From an uncultured Lachnospiraceae bacterium (GTDB lineage Bacteria; Bacillota; Clostridia; Lachnospirales; Lachnospiraceae), in contig CAJUGD010000013.1 of NCBI GenBank assembly GCA_910586205.1, positions 1-64,000 of the forward strand: 64,000 nt of DNA, given 5' to 3'. Position numbers and translations under genes: made by a program. The notes below the pieces were generated by a model, which worked only from the letters and a program-made list of their open reading frames with translations, did not search any database and was not told where the DNA came from. This document shows positions 18,433 to 26,690 of the stretch, one piece after another; position 1 is the stretch's first letter; each line of letters starts with the position of its first letter.

Positions 18433-18478
18433 GAAAACACAGGCATCCTCCTGCAAGCAGAAAGGCGCCTGTGTTCTC
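18433..18478 (-). terminator. Terminator after hybrid histidine kinase
   Basis: GAAAACACAGGC (18433-18444) pairs with GCCTGTGTTCTC (18467-18478). Minus-strand sequence after the stem reads TTTTCTTATTTG. It lies 18 bases past the kinase stop. Confidence 0.65.
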
Positions 18479-18496
18479 AAAATCATACGGTCTGTC

Positions 18497-21400
18497 TCAG
18501 CCCTGATTCAATATCTCTGTCAAAAGTTCCATCAGCTTTGGTACGTCAATAGGCTTGGCGATGTGTCCGTTCATCCCTGCCGCAAGGGCGGCTTTTTTAT
18601 CTTCGTCAAACGCATTGGCTGTCATAGCGATAATCGGAATATCTGAGATCCCGGGTTGATTCAGTGCCCGAATCTGTTTTGTGGCCTCGTATCCATTGAG
18701 AATCGGCATCTGAATATCCATCAGAATCAGATCATACTGTCCTGGCTCAGCCCCTTTTAATTTCTCCACTGCCACCGCTCCATCATCCGCCACATCCATA
18801 ACAAAACCGGTTTCCTGAAGAATTTCCACTGCAATCTCCTGGTTTAATTCGTTGTCCTCCACCAGAAGAAGTTTCTTCCCTTCAAAAGACACGGTATTCT
18901 GCTTTTGGCTGTTCATACTCTGCATTGTAAAGGGCGACTCTAAAATCTCTCTCAGCTCAGACAGGAAAATAGGCTTTGAACAGAATGCGGTAACGCCTGC
19001 TTTTCTGGCTTCTTCTTCAATATCAGACCAGTCATAAGCAGTCAGAATGATAATGGGCGTCTCATCTCCAATCATCCCCCGAATGCGCCTGACCACCTCA
19101 ATTCCGTTCATATCCGGCATCAGCCAGTCAATAATGTAGGCAGAATAACCGTCATTCTGCTCCCTGGCAAGCTTGGCCCGCAGCACAGCCTCCTTCCCTG
19201 AAGTAGTCCAATCCGGCCTCATGCCGATTGTCGAAAGCATCTTTGTAACACTGGAACAGGTGTTGAAATCATCATCCGCCACCAAAGCCCGAAGCCCTTT
19301 AAGCTCCGGAATCTCATCCTGCCTTACAGGACCAGAGCAAATTCGAAACTGCAGATCCACAGTAAAGGTGCTTCCCTTGCCTTCTTCACTTACCACGGTA
19401 ATGGATCCGCCCATCATGTCCACAATATTTTTGGTAATGGCCATCCCCAAACCGGTTCCCTGAATCCCGCTGACAGTGCTGGTCTTTTCCCGCTCAAAGG
19501 GTTCAAAAACATGCTCCAAAAATTCCCGGCTCATGCCGACTCCTGTATCCTTTACCTGAAATTCATAGGATGCAAAGCCCTCCGGCGCCTTGCCTTTCTG
19601 CAGGATACGGACACTGACCATGCCGCCCGGCTTCGTAAACTTCATGGCATTGCTCAGAAGATTCAACAGCACCTGGTTCAGCCTCAGCTTATCGCATAAA
19701 ATATGTTCGTTCAGCACATCCGCCGTATCAATATAAAACTCCAGCTGCCGGGAGGTAATATCTGCCTGGACAATGGTCTTTAAATCATGCATAACCTCCG
19801 GAAGATACGTTTCCTTTTCCTCTATCTTTACCTTTCCGCTTTCAATGCGGCTCATATCCAGCACATCATTGATCAGGCTTAAAAGATGATTGCTGGATGT
19901 GGTAATTTTAGATAAATAATCCTGAACTTGTTCCCTGTTATCTATATGAGCAGCCGCCAGAGAAGTAAAACCGATAATCGCATTCATGGGAGTGCGGATA
20001 TCATGGGACATATTGTTGAGAAAGGTAGTTTTTGCCTTGTTGGCATGCTGGGCCGCTGCAAGGGCATCCTCAAGATCAACCTTCTGCCTCTGCAGTTGTT
20101 CCTCCATTCGCTTCTCACTGTCAATATCCACAAAAAGCCCTACAAAGGTAATCGGCGAACCATCCTCACGTCTGGACAAACGGCCGGCCGAGTGAAACCA
20201 CCTCCATCCGGCATGTCTGGTCAAAAGACGGTACTCCACATCATAGGTTTTTTCATTCGTATAATCATATACTGTGTCCCAATACTCCTTAAGCGCCTGT
20301 TTCTTATCATCCTTATGTAATAAATCAGACCAGGATTCTAAACAATCAGGAAAATCATCCTCCCCTTCATATCCCACCATTCTCCGGAAAACATCTGACC
20401 AGGTACAGGAAATCATCTCCCCATGCTTATTAAACTCCATACTCCAAAGCCCGGAGTCCATAGCCGCATGTATGTTATCCATGGCTGTCCGTTCTCTCTC
20501 AATCTGGGCATAAGCAGCCCTTATCCGGTTGCCGTCTGCCTTTTCCTGCTCTAAAAGAAATCCTGCACTCTTTCTGGACTGATAAATTAAAAGGGAAAAT
20601 ACCACTAACATCACAAACATGGTGATGGCGATCTGGATAATGCTGCGCTTCATCATGGCAGAGCTGATGGATCCGATCTGGTCACTGATCACATTATTCC
20701 GTATTAAAATCGTCAGTACCCAGTTGGTTCCCTCCACCGGAACATAACACAAGTCTTCCTCTGCTCCATGATACCGAAAAGAGATCTGCCCGCCTTTTCC
20801 CTTATCAAAGTCCTCTCTCAGCTTCTCATAGCTGGATCCATCCTTCATCTCTGCCTCCTTTAACTCGGAAAGCAGATTTTTTCCTGCTGTAAGATAGCCA
20901 AAGCTGTCATTGGTCAGGCTCTCTCCGTTGCGGTAATAGAGATTGCAGTAGGTTTCATTGTCATTGGCCTGCAGGGTCAGAGAACTCAGCATTTCACTGA
21001 TATTGATCTGGGTAAAGCATATTTTAATTCGTAATCCCTGGAAAAATACATCCTCTACAGGAATGGCAAGGATCACCTGCTTCTTGGCTCCATAAAGATT
21101 CTGGGTTTGAATAACCGGCTCTGTCAGCTCCTGAGAAAGAAAACCATACCGGCTTAAGCCAGAGGTTGTACTGTGCTGTGCATAGACAATTCCATTCTCA
21201 TCTACCAGCGCAAATTTGTCCACGCCATAAAGCTTTTTAACCTTTCCCAGAAAGCTGCGCAGACTTTCCTGAGATTCCAGATCGGAAGGTTCTAAAATAT
21301 CCACTGCATTTTTCATGTAAGTCACATGATTTTTCAGCTCCTCAGAAACAACCTGAGCCCTTCGTCCGGCCAGCTCTTCCAGATAAAATTCACTTACCCT

Positions 21401-21559
21401 GCTTACTGCCTGTCTTGTGCTGATTCTTGCCCTGTTTGACGCCCAAATTGTTGTAATAAGAAGAATCACCGCAATCATTGCCCCGCCTAAAAGAGCAAAA
21501 GCAATGGTCTGCTTCCTCTGCTGTTTTTCTTTCATACCATGATTCTGTGATTCACCCAT
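18497..21559 (-). CDS. Hybrid sensor histidine kinase with two receiver domains
   Basis: A 1,020-residue membrane sensor. TM1 is at about 19-39 and TM2 at about 306-326, enclosing a 265-residue extracellular Cache-like domain. Then come a PAS domain (about 365-485, ending in WRWFHSAGRLSRREDGSPITF), HisKA with phosphorylatable His519 (MSHDIRTPMNAIIGF), HATPase (NLLSNAMKFTK; DTGVGM; GTGLGM), a first receiver (ALVADDDFN; IIDWLMPDMNG) and a second receiver (LLLVEDNELNQEI) with Asp948. No HPt domain is present, so any relay needs another protein. It follows the sugar-binding lipoprotein by 41 bases; the pair probably forms one sensing unit. Confidence 0.93.
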   Translation of the reverse strand: MGESQNHGMKEKQQRKQTIAFALLGGAMIAVILLITTIWASNRARISTRQAVSRVSEFYLEELAGRRAQVVSEELKNHVTYMKNAVDILEPSDLESQESLRSFLGKVKKLYGVDKFALVDENGIVYAQHSTTSGLSRYGFLSQELTEPVIQTQNLYGAKKQVILAIPVEDVFFQGLRIKICFTQINISEMLSSLTLQANDNETYCNLYYRNGESLTNDSFGYLTAGKNLLSELKEAEMKDGSSYEKLREDFDKGKGGQISFRYHGAEEDLCYVPVEGTNWVLTILIRNNVISDQIGSISSAMMKRSIIQIAITMFVMLVVFSLLIYQSRKSAGFLLEQEKADGNRIRAAYAQIERERTAMDNIHAAMDSGLWSMEFNKHGEMISCTWSDVFRRMVGYEGEDDFPDCLESWSDLLHKDDKKQALKEYWDTVYDYTNEKTYDVEYRLLTRHAGWRWFHSAGRLSRREDGSPITFVGLFVDIDSEKRMEEQLQRQKVDLEDALAAAQHANKAKTTFLNNMSHDIRTPMNAIIGFTSLAAAHIDNREQVQDYLSKITTSSNHLLSLINDVLDMSRIESGKVKIEEKETYLPEVMHDLKTIVQADITSRQLEFYIDTADVLNEHILCDKLRLNQVLLNLLSNAMKFTKPGGMVSVRILQKGKAPEGFASYEFQVKDTGVGMSREFLEHVFEPFEREKTSTVSGIQGTGLGMAITKNIVDMMGGSITVVSEEGKGSTFTVDLQFRICSGPVRQDEIPELKGLRALVADDDFNTCSSVTKMLSTIGMRPDWTTSGKEAVLRAKLAREQNDGYSAYIIDWLMPDMNGIEVVRRIRGMIGDETPIIILTAYDWSDIEEEARKAGVTAFCSKPIFLSELREILESPFTMQSMNSQKQNTVSFEGKKLLLVEDNELNQEIAVEILQETGFVMDVADDGAVAVEKLKGAEPGQYDLILMDIQMPILNGYEATKQIRALNQPGISDIPIIAMTANAFDEDKKAALAAGMNGHIAKPIDVPKLMELLTEILNQG

Positions 21560-21600
21560 TTTTTGCTCCTGTCATTCTTAATCCACCTCTGCTTTTTTAC

Positions 21601-22815
21601 TTATTCAATCTCACCATATAATGTCTGAAGCACTGCAGCCGCACTGTCCTGATAAATAATCGTGGTGATTTCCTCTGTTTTCTCAGGATATGCTTCTCCC
21701 GGCAAAAGCCCGTCCGCAATTTTAACTGCCACCTGAATCGTGTCATATCCGATGGAATAGCAGTCTTGGATCCCCAAAGCATAGATAATCCCATCTCTGA
21801 GATAACGAAGGGCCTCCTGATCATGATCCATTCCCACAATCACAATCTCATCCTCCCTTCCGGCTTCGATCACTGCCCGAGCGGCTCCTACCGGATTGCT
21901 CATATTGCAGCAGACGATTCCTGCCAAATCCTTTTGGCGCTTAAGGATTTCCCTGGTAAGGTTACAGGCATTTTCTACCGAATCTTCATCATAGGCAATC
22001 TCTGCAATCTCCATATCCGGATATTTTTCAATCACGTCCCTGACCCCCCGGGCCCGGTCTTCATGGCAGGGCGCATCTTCAACCCCCACTAAAACGGCAA
22101 TGTTTCCGCTATATCCCAGTTTTTCACAGAGAGCCTCTGTAAGCTCAGCGCCATCCTCATAATTGTGCGTATTTCCTACATAGGCAATCCGGCTGCACCC
22201 GTCTTCTCTGCCTGCGTCTGAACTGGAAAAGGTCATGACCTTCTGCCCTTTTTCCATCAGCTCATTGACTGCAGGCGTAACAATCCCTGCATCTGCCACA
22301 TCCACTCCAATAACATCAAAGCCCCGCAGAGAAGCCTCTGACAGCCTCCGAACCTGATCCTGAGCAGAAGCCTCATCAGGAGCCAGATACTCATAATCGA
22401 TCACGATTCCCAGCTTTTCATACGCCTTTGCAGCATCCTCGATTCCAAGAGCCACTGCGTCCCACCAGGGATGAATCTGTTTGTAAGTAAAATAAAAATT
22501 ATAATTCTTCTTCAGCGGCTGGTATCCGTCCAGCTCCCGGTCAAAGTTTACTACGCCTTCCGTGCTTTCCCTGTTTCCCTTTGCCTGGTCCTCTATGTTC
22601 TGGCTTTTAAAATCCAGACTGTCACCGCCTTGGCTTTTGACGGCCTGGTCTTCTGCATCCGTGATTTCGCTGAAAGATATGATCTCTCCATCCGGTACAT
22701 TGCCTTTACATCCTGTAAGCGCAGTCCCCCCTGCTGCTGCCAATAACATCCATCGAAATGCCTTGCCCCATATTTTTCTCTGTCCTGCTTTGCAGGTAAT
22801 GAAGTTTTTCTCCAT
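21601..22815 (-). CDS. Sugar-binding lipoprotein, orphan (sensor partner)
   Basis: A 404-residue lipoprotein with a lipobox at TALTGC (Cys36), a linker to about residue 100, and a periplasmic-binding-protein type 1 (Peripla_BP_4) fold: YNFYFTYKQIHPWWDAVALG, FDVIGVDVADAGIVTPAVN, EDRARGVRDVIEKYPDM, IVCCNMSNPVGAARAV and IVIVGMDHDQEALRYLRDG. No ABC permease or ATPase is nearby; the next gene on the same strand is the hybrid kinase. The best reading is a ligand receptor feeding the kinase rather than a transporter part. Ligand unknown; the fold usually binds monosaccharides or AI-2-like molecules. Confidence 0.85.
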   Translation of the reverse strand: MEKNFITCKAGQRKIWGKAFRWMLLAAAGGTALTGCKGNVPDGEIISFSEITDAEDQAVKSQGGDSLDFKSQNIEDQAKGNRESTEGVVNFDRELDGYQPLKKNYNFYFTYKQIHPWWDAVALGIEDAAKAYEKLGIVIDYEYLAPDEASAQDQVRRLSEASLRGFDVIGVDVADAGIVTPAVNELMEKGQKVMTFSSSDAGREDGCSRIAYVGNTHNYEDGAELTEALCEKLGYSGNIAVLVGVEDAPCHEDRARGVRDVIEKYPDMEIAEIAYDEDSVENACNLTREILKRQKDLAGIVCCNMSNPVGAARAVIEAGREDEIVIVGMDHDQEALRYLRDGIIYALGIQDCYSIGYDTIQVAVKIADGLLPGEAYPEKTEEITTIIYQDSAAAVLQTLYGEIE

Positions 22816-22868
22816 GACTCCTCTGCCCCATCTGCTTTACATTTTTTCCCATTTTATCACCTTACTGC

Positions 22869-24257
22869 TTATTTTTCAACCAATCCCGGCATCTTCCTGT
22901 CCTCCTTGCCCGGACTTTCAGATCCATAACCGTACTTCCTCCAAAACAAAAAGTAATATGGCGCCTCCACCAAAAGCATTGCACTCCATCCGGCCGCACA
23001 GGCAAAAGCTACCCCTAAGATTCCCAGGCCCGGCGCCAGCAGCCAGGACACTGCCACCCTGATTCCTGTTTGGATAAAAGTCCCCAGCAGCGTCATTTTC
23101 AGCATCCCCATTCCACGGAAAAATCCCTGAAACCCATTGGTAAAGGCAGGATAAATATAAAGCAATGCCATAACGCTCAGATACCGGCTTCCCTGTGCCA
23201 CCACCCCTTCAGCCCCCTCTCCGGTAATGAAAAGAGCCGTAATGGGTTCTTTCAAAATCAGCACCACAATACAAGTACCAATCCAATAGCCGAATTCCAG
23301 CATAAGCCCTTTTCCAAAACCCTGTCGAATCCGCTCGGTCTTCCCTGCACCCCGGTTCTGCGCCACAAAAGTTGTAATGCCATGAGAGATGCTCTGTTCC
23401 GGCATACAGGCAAAATCATCCACCCGGTTCACCGCATGAAATGCAGCAATCACATCCACTCCCAGGCCATTGACCGCCCCCTGGATCAGCAGCTTTCCCA
23501 CCGGCTGACAGGACTGCTGCAAAGCTGTCACAGAACCATACCGAAGGGTACAGCGCAAAAGCCCTCGGTCTATTGTCAGCTCCTTTCTGTCAAGCTGAAG
23601 CATTGGCACCCGGCTGTACACATACCAGACAGACAAGCCTGCTGACACTGCCTCTGCCGCCACGGTGGTCACTGCGGAACACACAATGCCAAAGCCCATG
23701 CCTCCGATAAAAATCAGATCCAGCGCTCCGTTAAGCACAGAAGAAAACATCAGAAATTTTAAGGGCGTCTTAGAATCTCCCACACTTTTCAAAGCTGAGG
23801 CCAAAGCATTATAAAAGTAGGTAAAAGGCGCCCCCACAAATACAATCCGCAGATATATGCACGTCATCCCCATCAGCTCTTTTGGCACACGCAGAAGCCG
23901 TAGTACAGACGGAGCCAGAACAAGTCCCAAAACCATAACTGCCAGAGAAAAATACAGTCCAAACAAAAGAGTCGTGGCCATCTCCTTTTTCAGCTTTTCC
24001 TTTTCTCCTGCGCCGAAAAACTCACTCATCAGCACTCCCGCGCCCATACAGATGCCGGAAATCCCCAATATCACCAGGTTCATCACCGGCCCTGCCATAC
24101 CTTCTGCCGCCAAAGCTTCCTTTCCTATAAACCTTCCCGCAATGATGGAATCCACCGCATTATAGGTAAGCTGAAACACATTTCCCAAAATCAGAGGCGC
24201 TGAATACCGCAGCAGATGTCCTATAATCCTTCCCTCTGTCATATTTACTGCCGCCAT
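22869..24257 (-). CDS. MATE family efflux transporter
   Basis: A 462-residue inner-membrane antiporter with about twelve membrane segments in two six-helix halves. Each half begins with a related sequence (LLRYSAPLILGNVFQLTYNA near the start; ALQQSCQPVGKLLIQGAVN about residue 244). Family members export cationic drugs or metabolites using Na+ or H+ gradients, but the substrate cannot be read here. The C terminus is basic and cytosolic. It lies 53 bases upstream of the sugar-binding lipoprotein with no terminator between, so a MATE-receptor-kinase transcript is possible. Confidence 0.92.
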   Translation of the reverse strand: MAAVNMTEGRIIGHLLRYSAPLILGNVFQLTYNAVDSIIAGRFIGKEALAAEGMAGPVMNLVILGISGICMGAGVLMSEFFGAGEKEKLKKEMATTLLFGLYFSLAVMVLGLVLAPSVLRLLRVPKELMGMTCIYLRIVFVGAPFTYFYNALASALKSVGDSKTPLKFLMFSSVLNGALDLIFIGGMGFGIVCSAVTTVAAEAVSAGLSVWYVYSRVPMLQLDRKELTIDRGLLRCTLRYGSVTALQQSCQPVGKLLIQGAVNGLGVDVIAAFHAVNRVDDFACMPEQSISHGITTFVAQNRGAGKTERIRQGFGKGLMLEFGYWIGTCIVVLILKEPITALFITGEGAEGVVAQGSRYLSVMALLYIYPAFTNGFQGFFRGMGMLKMTLLGTFIQTGIRVAVSWLLAPGLGILGVAFACAAGWSAMLLVEAPYYFLFWRKYGYGSESPGKEDRKMPGLVEK

Positions 24258-24322
24258 GTTCTCATCCCCCTGCCTTTTTCTTCTTCATCCGGCCTAAAAA
24301 AGACTCTATCAGAAGCTGTCCT

Positions 24323-24358
24323 AAAATGCAAGCCCCTGCTAACATCAGCTTGCATTTT
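24323..24358. repeat. Inverted repeat between MATE gene and arcC
   Basis: AAAATGCAAG (24323-24332) and CTTGCATTTT (24349-24358) form a perfect 10-bp inverted repeat with a 16-base interior. Its right arm overlaps the proposed arcC -35 box, so it could be an operator or part of the MATE leader. Confidence 0.6.
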
Positions 24359-24378
24359 CCCTCTGCTCCCACTATAAT
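24350..24378 (+). promoter_or_regulatory. Promoter of arcC
   Basis: TTGCAT (24350-24355), 17-base spacer, TATAAT (24373-24378). Predicted start near 24385, exactly at the base of the stem-loop 24386-24420 (11-bp perfect stem, AGCGTGTCTGA and its complement), so the mRNA would begin with a hairpin. Confidence 0.65.
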
Positions 24379-24451
24379 AGACTAGAGCGTGTCTGAAAAT
24401 TGCTTTCCGTCAGACACGCTTTAAAAACCACACGAAAAGAGGGTTCTTTAC

Positions 24452-25396
24452 ATGGCTAAAAAACGTATTGTCATAGCTTTGGGGCACCAGGCTTTAGGCA
24501 CCAATCTTCCGGAACAGAAGGCTGCTGTCATCACCACGGCCCGGACTGTGGCTGACTTTATTCAAAAAGGCTGGCAGGTAGCTTTAGTGCACAGCAATGC
24601 TCCCCAGGTCGGAATGATTCACACTGCCATGAACGAATTTTCCAGGCAGCATAAAGGCTACACCCCGGCTCCCATGTCCGTCTGTTCCGCCATGAGCCAG
24701 GGCTATATTGGGTACGACCTGCAAAACGGCATCCGCTCTGAGCTGATCTACCGCGGCATCTATAAGCCGGTATCCACCATCTTGACACAGGTAATGGTCA
24801 GCCCATACGATGACTCCTTCTATAACCCGGTCAAAAAGGTCGGACGATACATGACCAGGGAGGAAGCGGATCAGGAAGAAGCAAAAGGCAATCATGTAAC
24901 GAACGTGCCCGGCAAGGGATGGCAGCGGATTGTCTCCGCCCCGAAGCCTATGTCCATTGTGGAGATCGATACGATCCGAACGCTTCTGGATGCAGATCAG
25001 ATTGTAATCTGCTGCGGAGGCGGAGGCATCCCGGTACTGGAACAGGGTTTTAACCTAAAAGGAGCCAGCGCAGTTATTGAAAAAGACCTTACTGCCGGTC
25101 TTCTGGCCATGGAAGCGGACGCAGATGTACTTCTCATCGCCACCAGCGTCCCCAATGTGACTTTACATTACGGCACTCCCGAGGAAAGGCCCATTAGCCG
25201 CATGTCTGACGAGGAAGCCGAAGCATACATCCGCCAGGGACATTTTGAATTTGCCTCCATGCTTCCAAAGATAGAGGCTGCCGTCTCTTTTCTCAAAGCG
25301 GGGAAAGGGCGAACTGCCATTATCACCACTCTTGAAAAATCCATAGAGAGCATAGACGGCAAAGCAGGCACCCTTATCAGCCCCAAAGCGCTTTAA
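24452..25396 (+). CDS. arcC: Carbamate kinase
   Basis: Makes ATP and carbamate (then NH3 and CO2) from carbamoyl phosphate, usually in arginine, citrulline, agmatine or purine degradation. The 314-residue protein has the amino-acid-kinase fold: VIALGHQALGTNLPEQ at the N terminus, VHSNAPQVGMI, IVICCGGGGIPV, EKDLTAGLLA and LLIATSVPNV. The usual GGNA of the first loop is GHQA, a form I recall from other Lachnospiraceae. No arginine deiminase or carbamoyltransferase gene is adjacent, so the source of carbamoyl phosphate is elsewhere. Confidence 0.93.
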   Translation: MAKKRIVIALGHQALGTNLPEQKAAVITTARTVADFIQKGWQVALVHSNAPQVGMIHTAMNEFSRQHKGYTPAPMSVCSAMSQGYIGYDLQNGIRSELIYRGIYKPVSTILTQVMVSPYDDSFYNPVKKVGRYMTREEADQEEAKGNHVTNVPGKGWQRIVSAPKPMSIVEIDTIRTLLDADQIVICCGGGGIPVLEQGFNLKGASAVIEKDLTAGLLAMEADADVLLIATSVPNVTLHYGTPEERPISRMSDEEAEAYIRQGHFEFASMLPKIEAAVSFLKAGKGRTAIITTLEKSIESIDGKAGTLISPKAL

Positions 25397-25401
25397 CCAT
25401 A

Positions 25402-25447
25402 AAAGAAGCCTTTGCCTCCTGTCCCGTCACAAGGCAAAGACTTCTTT
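25402..25447. terminator. Bidirectional terminator, arcC / SGNH lipoprotein
   Basis: AAAGAAGCCTTTGCCT (25402-25417) pairs with AGGCAAAGACTTCTTT (25432-25447) with one mismatch. T-rich sequence follows on the plus strand. It sits between two convergent genes. Confidence 0.75.
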
Positions 25448-25474
25448 CTATATTTTATATGAATCTAAATCCCA

Positions 25475-26296
25475 TTATCCCAGCACCAGTTCCGCGGCTA
25501 TTTTCTGCAGCTTTACTGCCTGCTCGCTGTCTAACTCCCCGATATACGTACAGTTCTCAGGAGACTGCTGGTACACAACCGCATATGCGGTACATGCTGC
25601 CAGATAAGTCCCGGCCGGCGAAGGATGCTGTCCGTCTGCATCCCACAGCTCAATCTCCGGATGCTGCTCCATACACCGCATAAAACCAATCCCGGCCGGT
25701 ATCACCAGATCATCTAATTCGCCGGAAATCTCCATATAGTTTTCTGCCAGAACAGACTGAAGCTGTTCCCGGCTCTGCTTTTTAAATCCGTCCTTAATCC
25801 CGTTCTTGGGCGCCCAGGTCATCAAAAATGCGGTCTGCCCGCCTGCCGACTTGACTTTTTCGTCCAGTGTTCTGGCATAGGGATACATATCCTCATCCAC
25901 AGAAGCAGACAAAACGATTCCTGTACTTTCCTGCAGAACCACAAAATCCCATTTTTTGCCGGTTACCGTTTTATCAAACAGAGCTCCCAACTCATCCTCC
26001 GGATTTGCATACCGTTTCAAGGTATAATATCCCTTTGAAAGCTCATACACATCGCTTCTGTGTCCAAAGGCGTCTGCAATTCTCACAAACATCCCGGAAA
26101 GATCATTATAAAACATATGGCTGTTTCCCACAAACAAAATCTTGGGCCGCTCTCCTACTGCCGGCTTCGGCGCCTTCCATTCCATCTGTGCATGGAAATC
26201 CATCTGTTCTATCTGATCGTTCCCTTCTTTAGCAGAACATCCTGCCATGATTGCTGCAATCCCAATCACCGCTACAATCTTTAAGCCCCTTTTCAT
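25475..26296 (-). CDS. SGNH-hydrolase-like lipoprotein
   Basis: A 273-residue lipoprotein: signal peptide with lipobox IMAGC (Cys20), then a short linker. ILFVGNSHMFYNDLSG carries the nucleophile-type Ser59 in a GNSH motif, WDFVVLQESTGIV resembles the block with the oxyanion residue, and WDADGQHPSPAGTYLAA gives the terminal Asp/His pair. This layout fits SGNH/GDSL-like esterases acting on surface glycans, but the family is divergent and the substrate unknown. ATG at 26296 is preceded by AGAGGAG at 6 bases; 22 upstream in-frame codons lack a signal-peptide character and are rejected. Confidence 0.8.
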   Translation of the reverse strand: MKRGLKIVAVIGIAAIMAGCSAKEGNDQIEQMDFHAQMEWKAPKPAVGERPKILFVGNSHMFYNDLSGMFVRIADAFGHRSDVYELSKGYYTLKRYANPEDELGALFDKTVTGKKWDFVVLQESTGIVLSASVDEDMYPYARTLDEKVKSAGGQTAFLMTWAPKNGIKDGFKKQSREQLQSVLAENYMEISGELDDLVIPAGIGFMRCMEQHPEIELWDADGQHPSPAGTYLAACTAYAVVYQQSPENCTYIGELDSEQAVKLQKIAAELVLG

Positions 26297-26690
26297 ATAC
26301 TTCTCCTCTCTGACTATTTTGTGCTCACAATGACTCACAGCGGCTCTCCCAGACAACACCACCTTTATAACTTACTTATAATAACTCACTTATATTTTAC
26401 TCTATTTCTTAACGTTTTGTAAACACCCAAAATGAAAATTTTCTATTTTTTTGTGTAAAATATCTTTATGCACTTCACATTCTTCATTTTTTTTGTTAAA
26501 ATATACTCTAAACTAGCTCTTAGACATCTGCTGCATGAATCCGGTCATAACACATAGGAAGACGAATTAAAAAAGCTGTACAAGTGCGGTGACATGTTCA
26601 CTTTCAGCCACATGCCGCACAAACATCGTACCCGGCCGAGTGCACACAAAGATAAAGACCGGTAAACCGGTTAGGGAAATGGGGTATTTT
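26297..26690. other. Divergent intergenic region, AT-rich plus structured leader
   Basis: About 390 bases between divergent genes. 26340-26510 is AT-rich and should contain both promoters; a TATACT at 26502-26507 is a possible -10 for the plus-strand gene, without a clear -35. 26578-26671 contains inverted repeats described separately. Confidence 0.5.
26578..26671 (+). promoter_or_regulatory. Structured 5' leader of the redox-GGDEF-EAL gene
   Basis: GTGCGG (26584-26589) pairs with CCGCAC (26615-26620), and within it CATGT (26593-26597) pairs with ACATG (26610-26614), leaving a 3-base bulge and 12-base loop. GTAC at 26578 and 26628 can close a wider stem. ACCGG-TAAA-CCGGT (26658-26671) forms a hairpin just before the ribosome site, and CCGG at 26632-26635 could compete for it. 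It matches no riboswitch class I can recognise. Confidence 0.45.

Larger units (their letters stand above)
18130..18496. other. Intergenic region with promoter and terminator
   Basis: About 370 bases without a gene. It holds the terminator of the hybrid kinase (18433-18478), an AT-rich stretch (18300-18410) and the promoter of the GH-like lipoprotein (18278-18306). Confidence 0.7.

Noticed and set aside
24386..24420. Transcription attenuator in front of arcC
   Set aside because: The stem starts at the predicted +1, its T run is short (TTTAAAA) and no competing antiterminator is seen.
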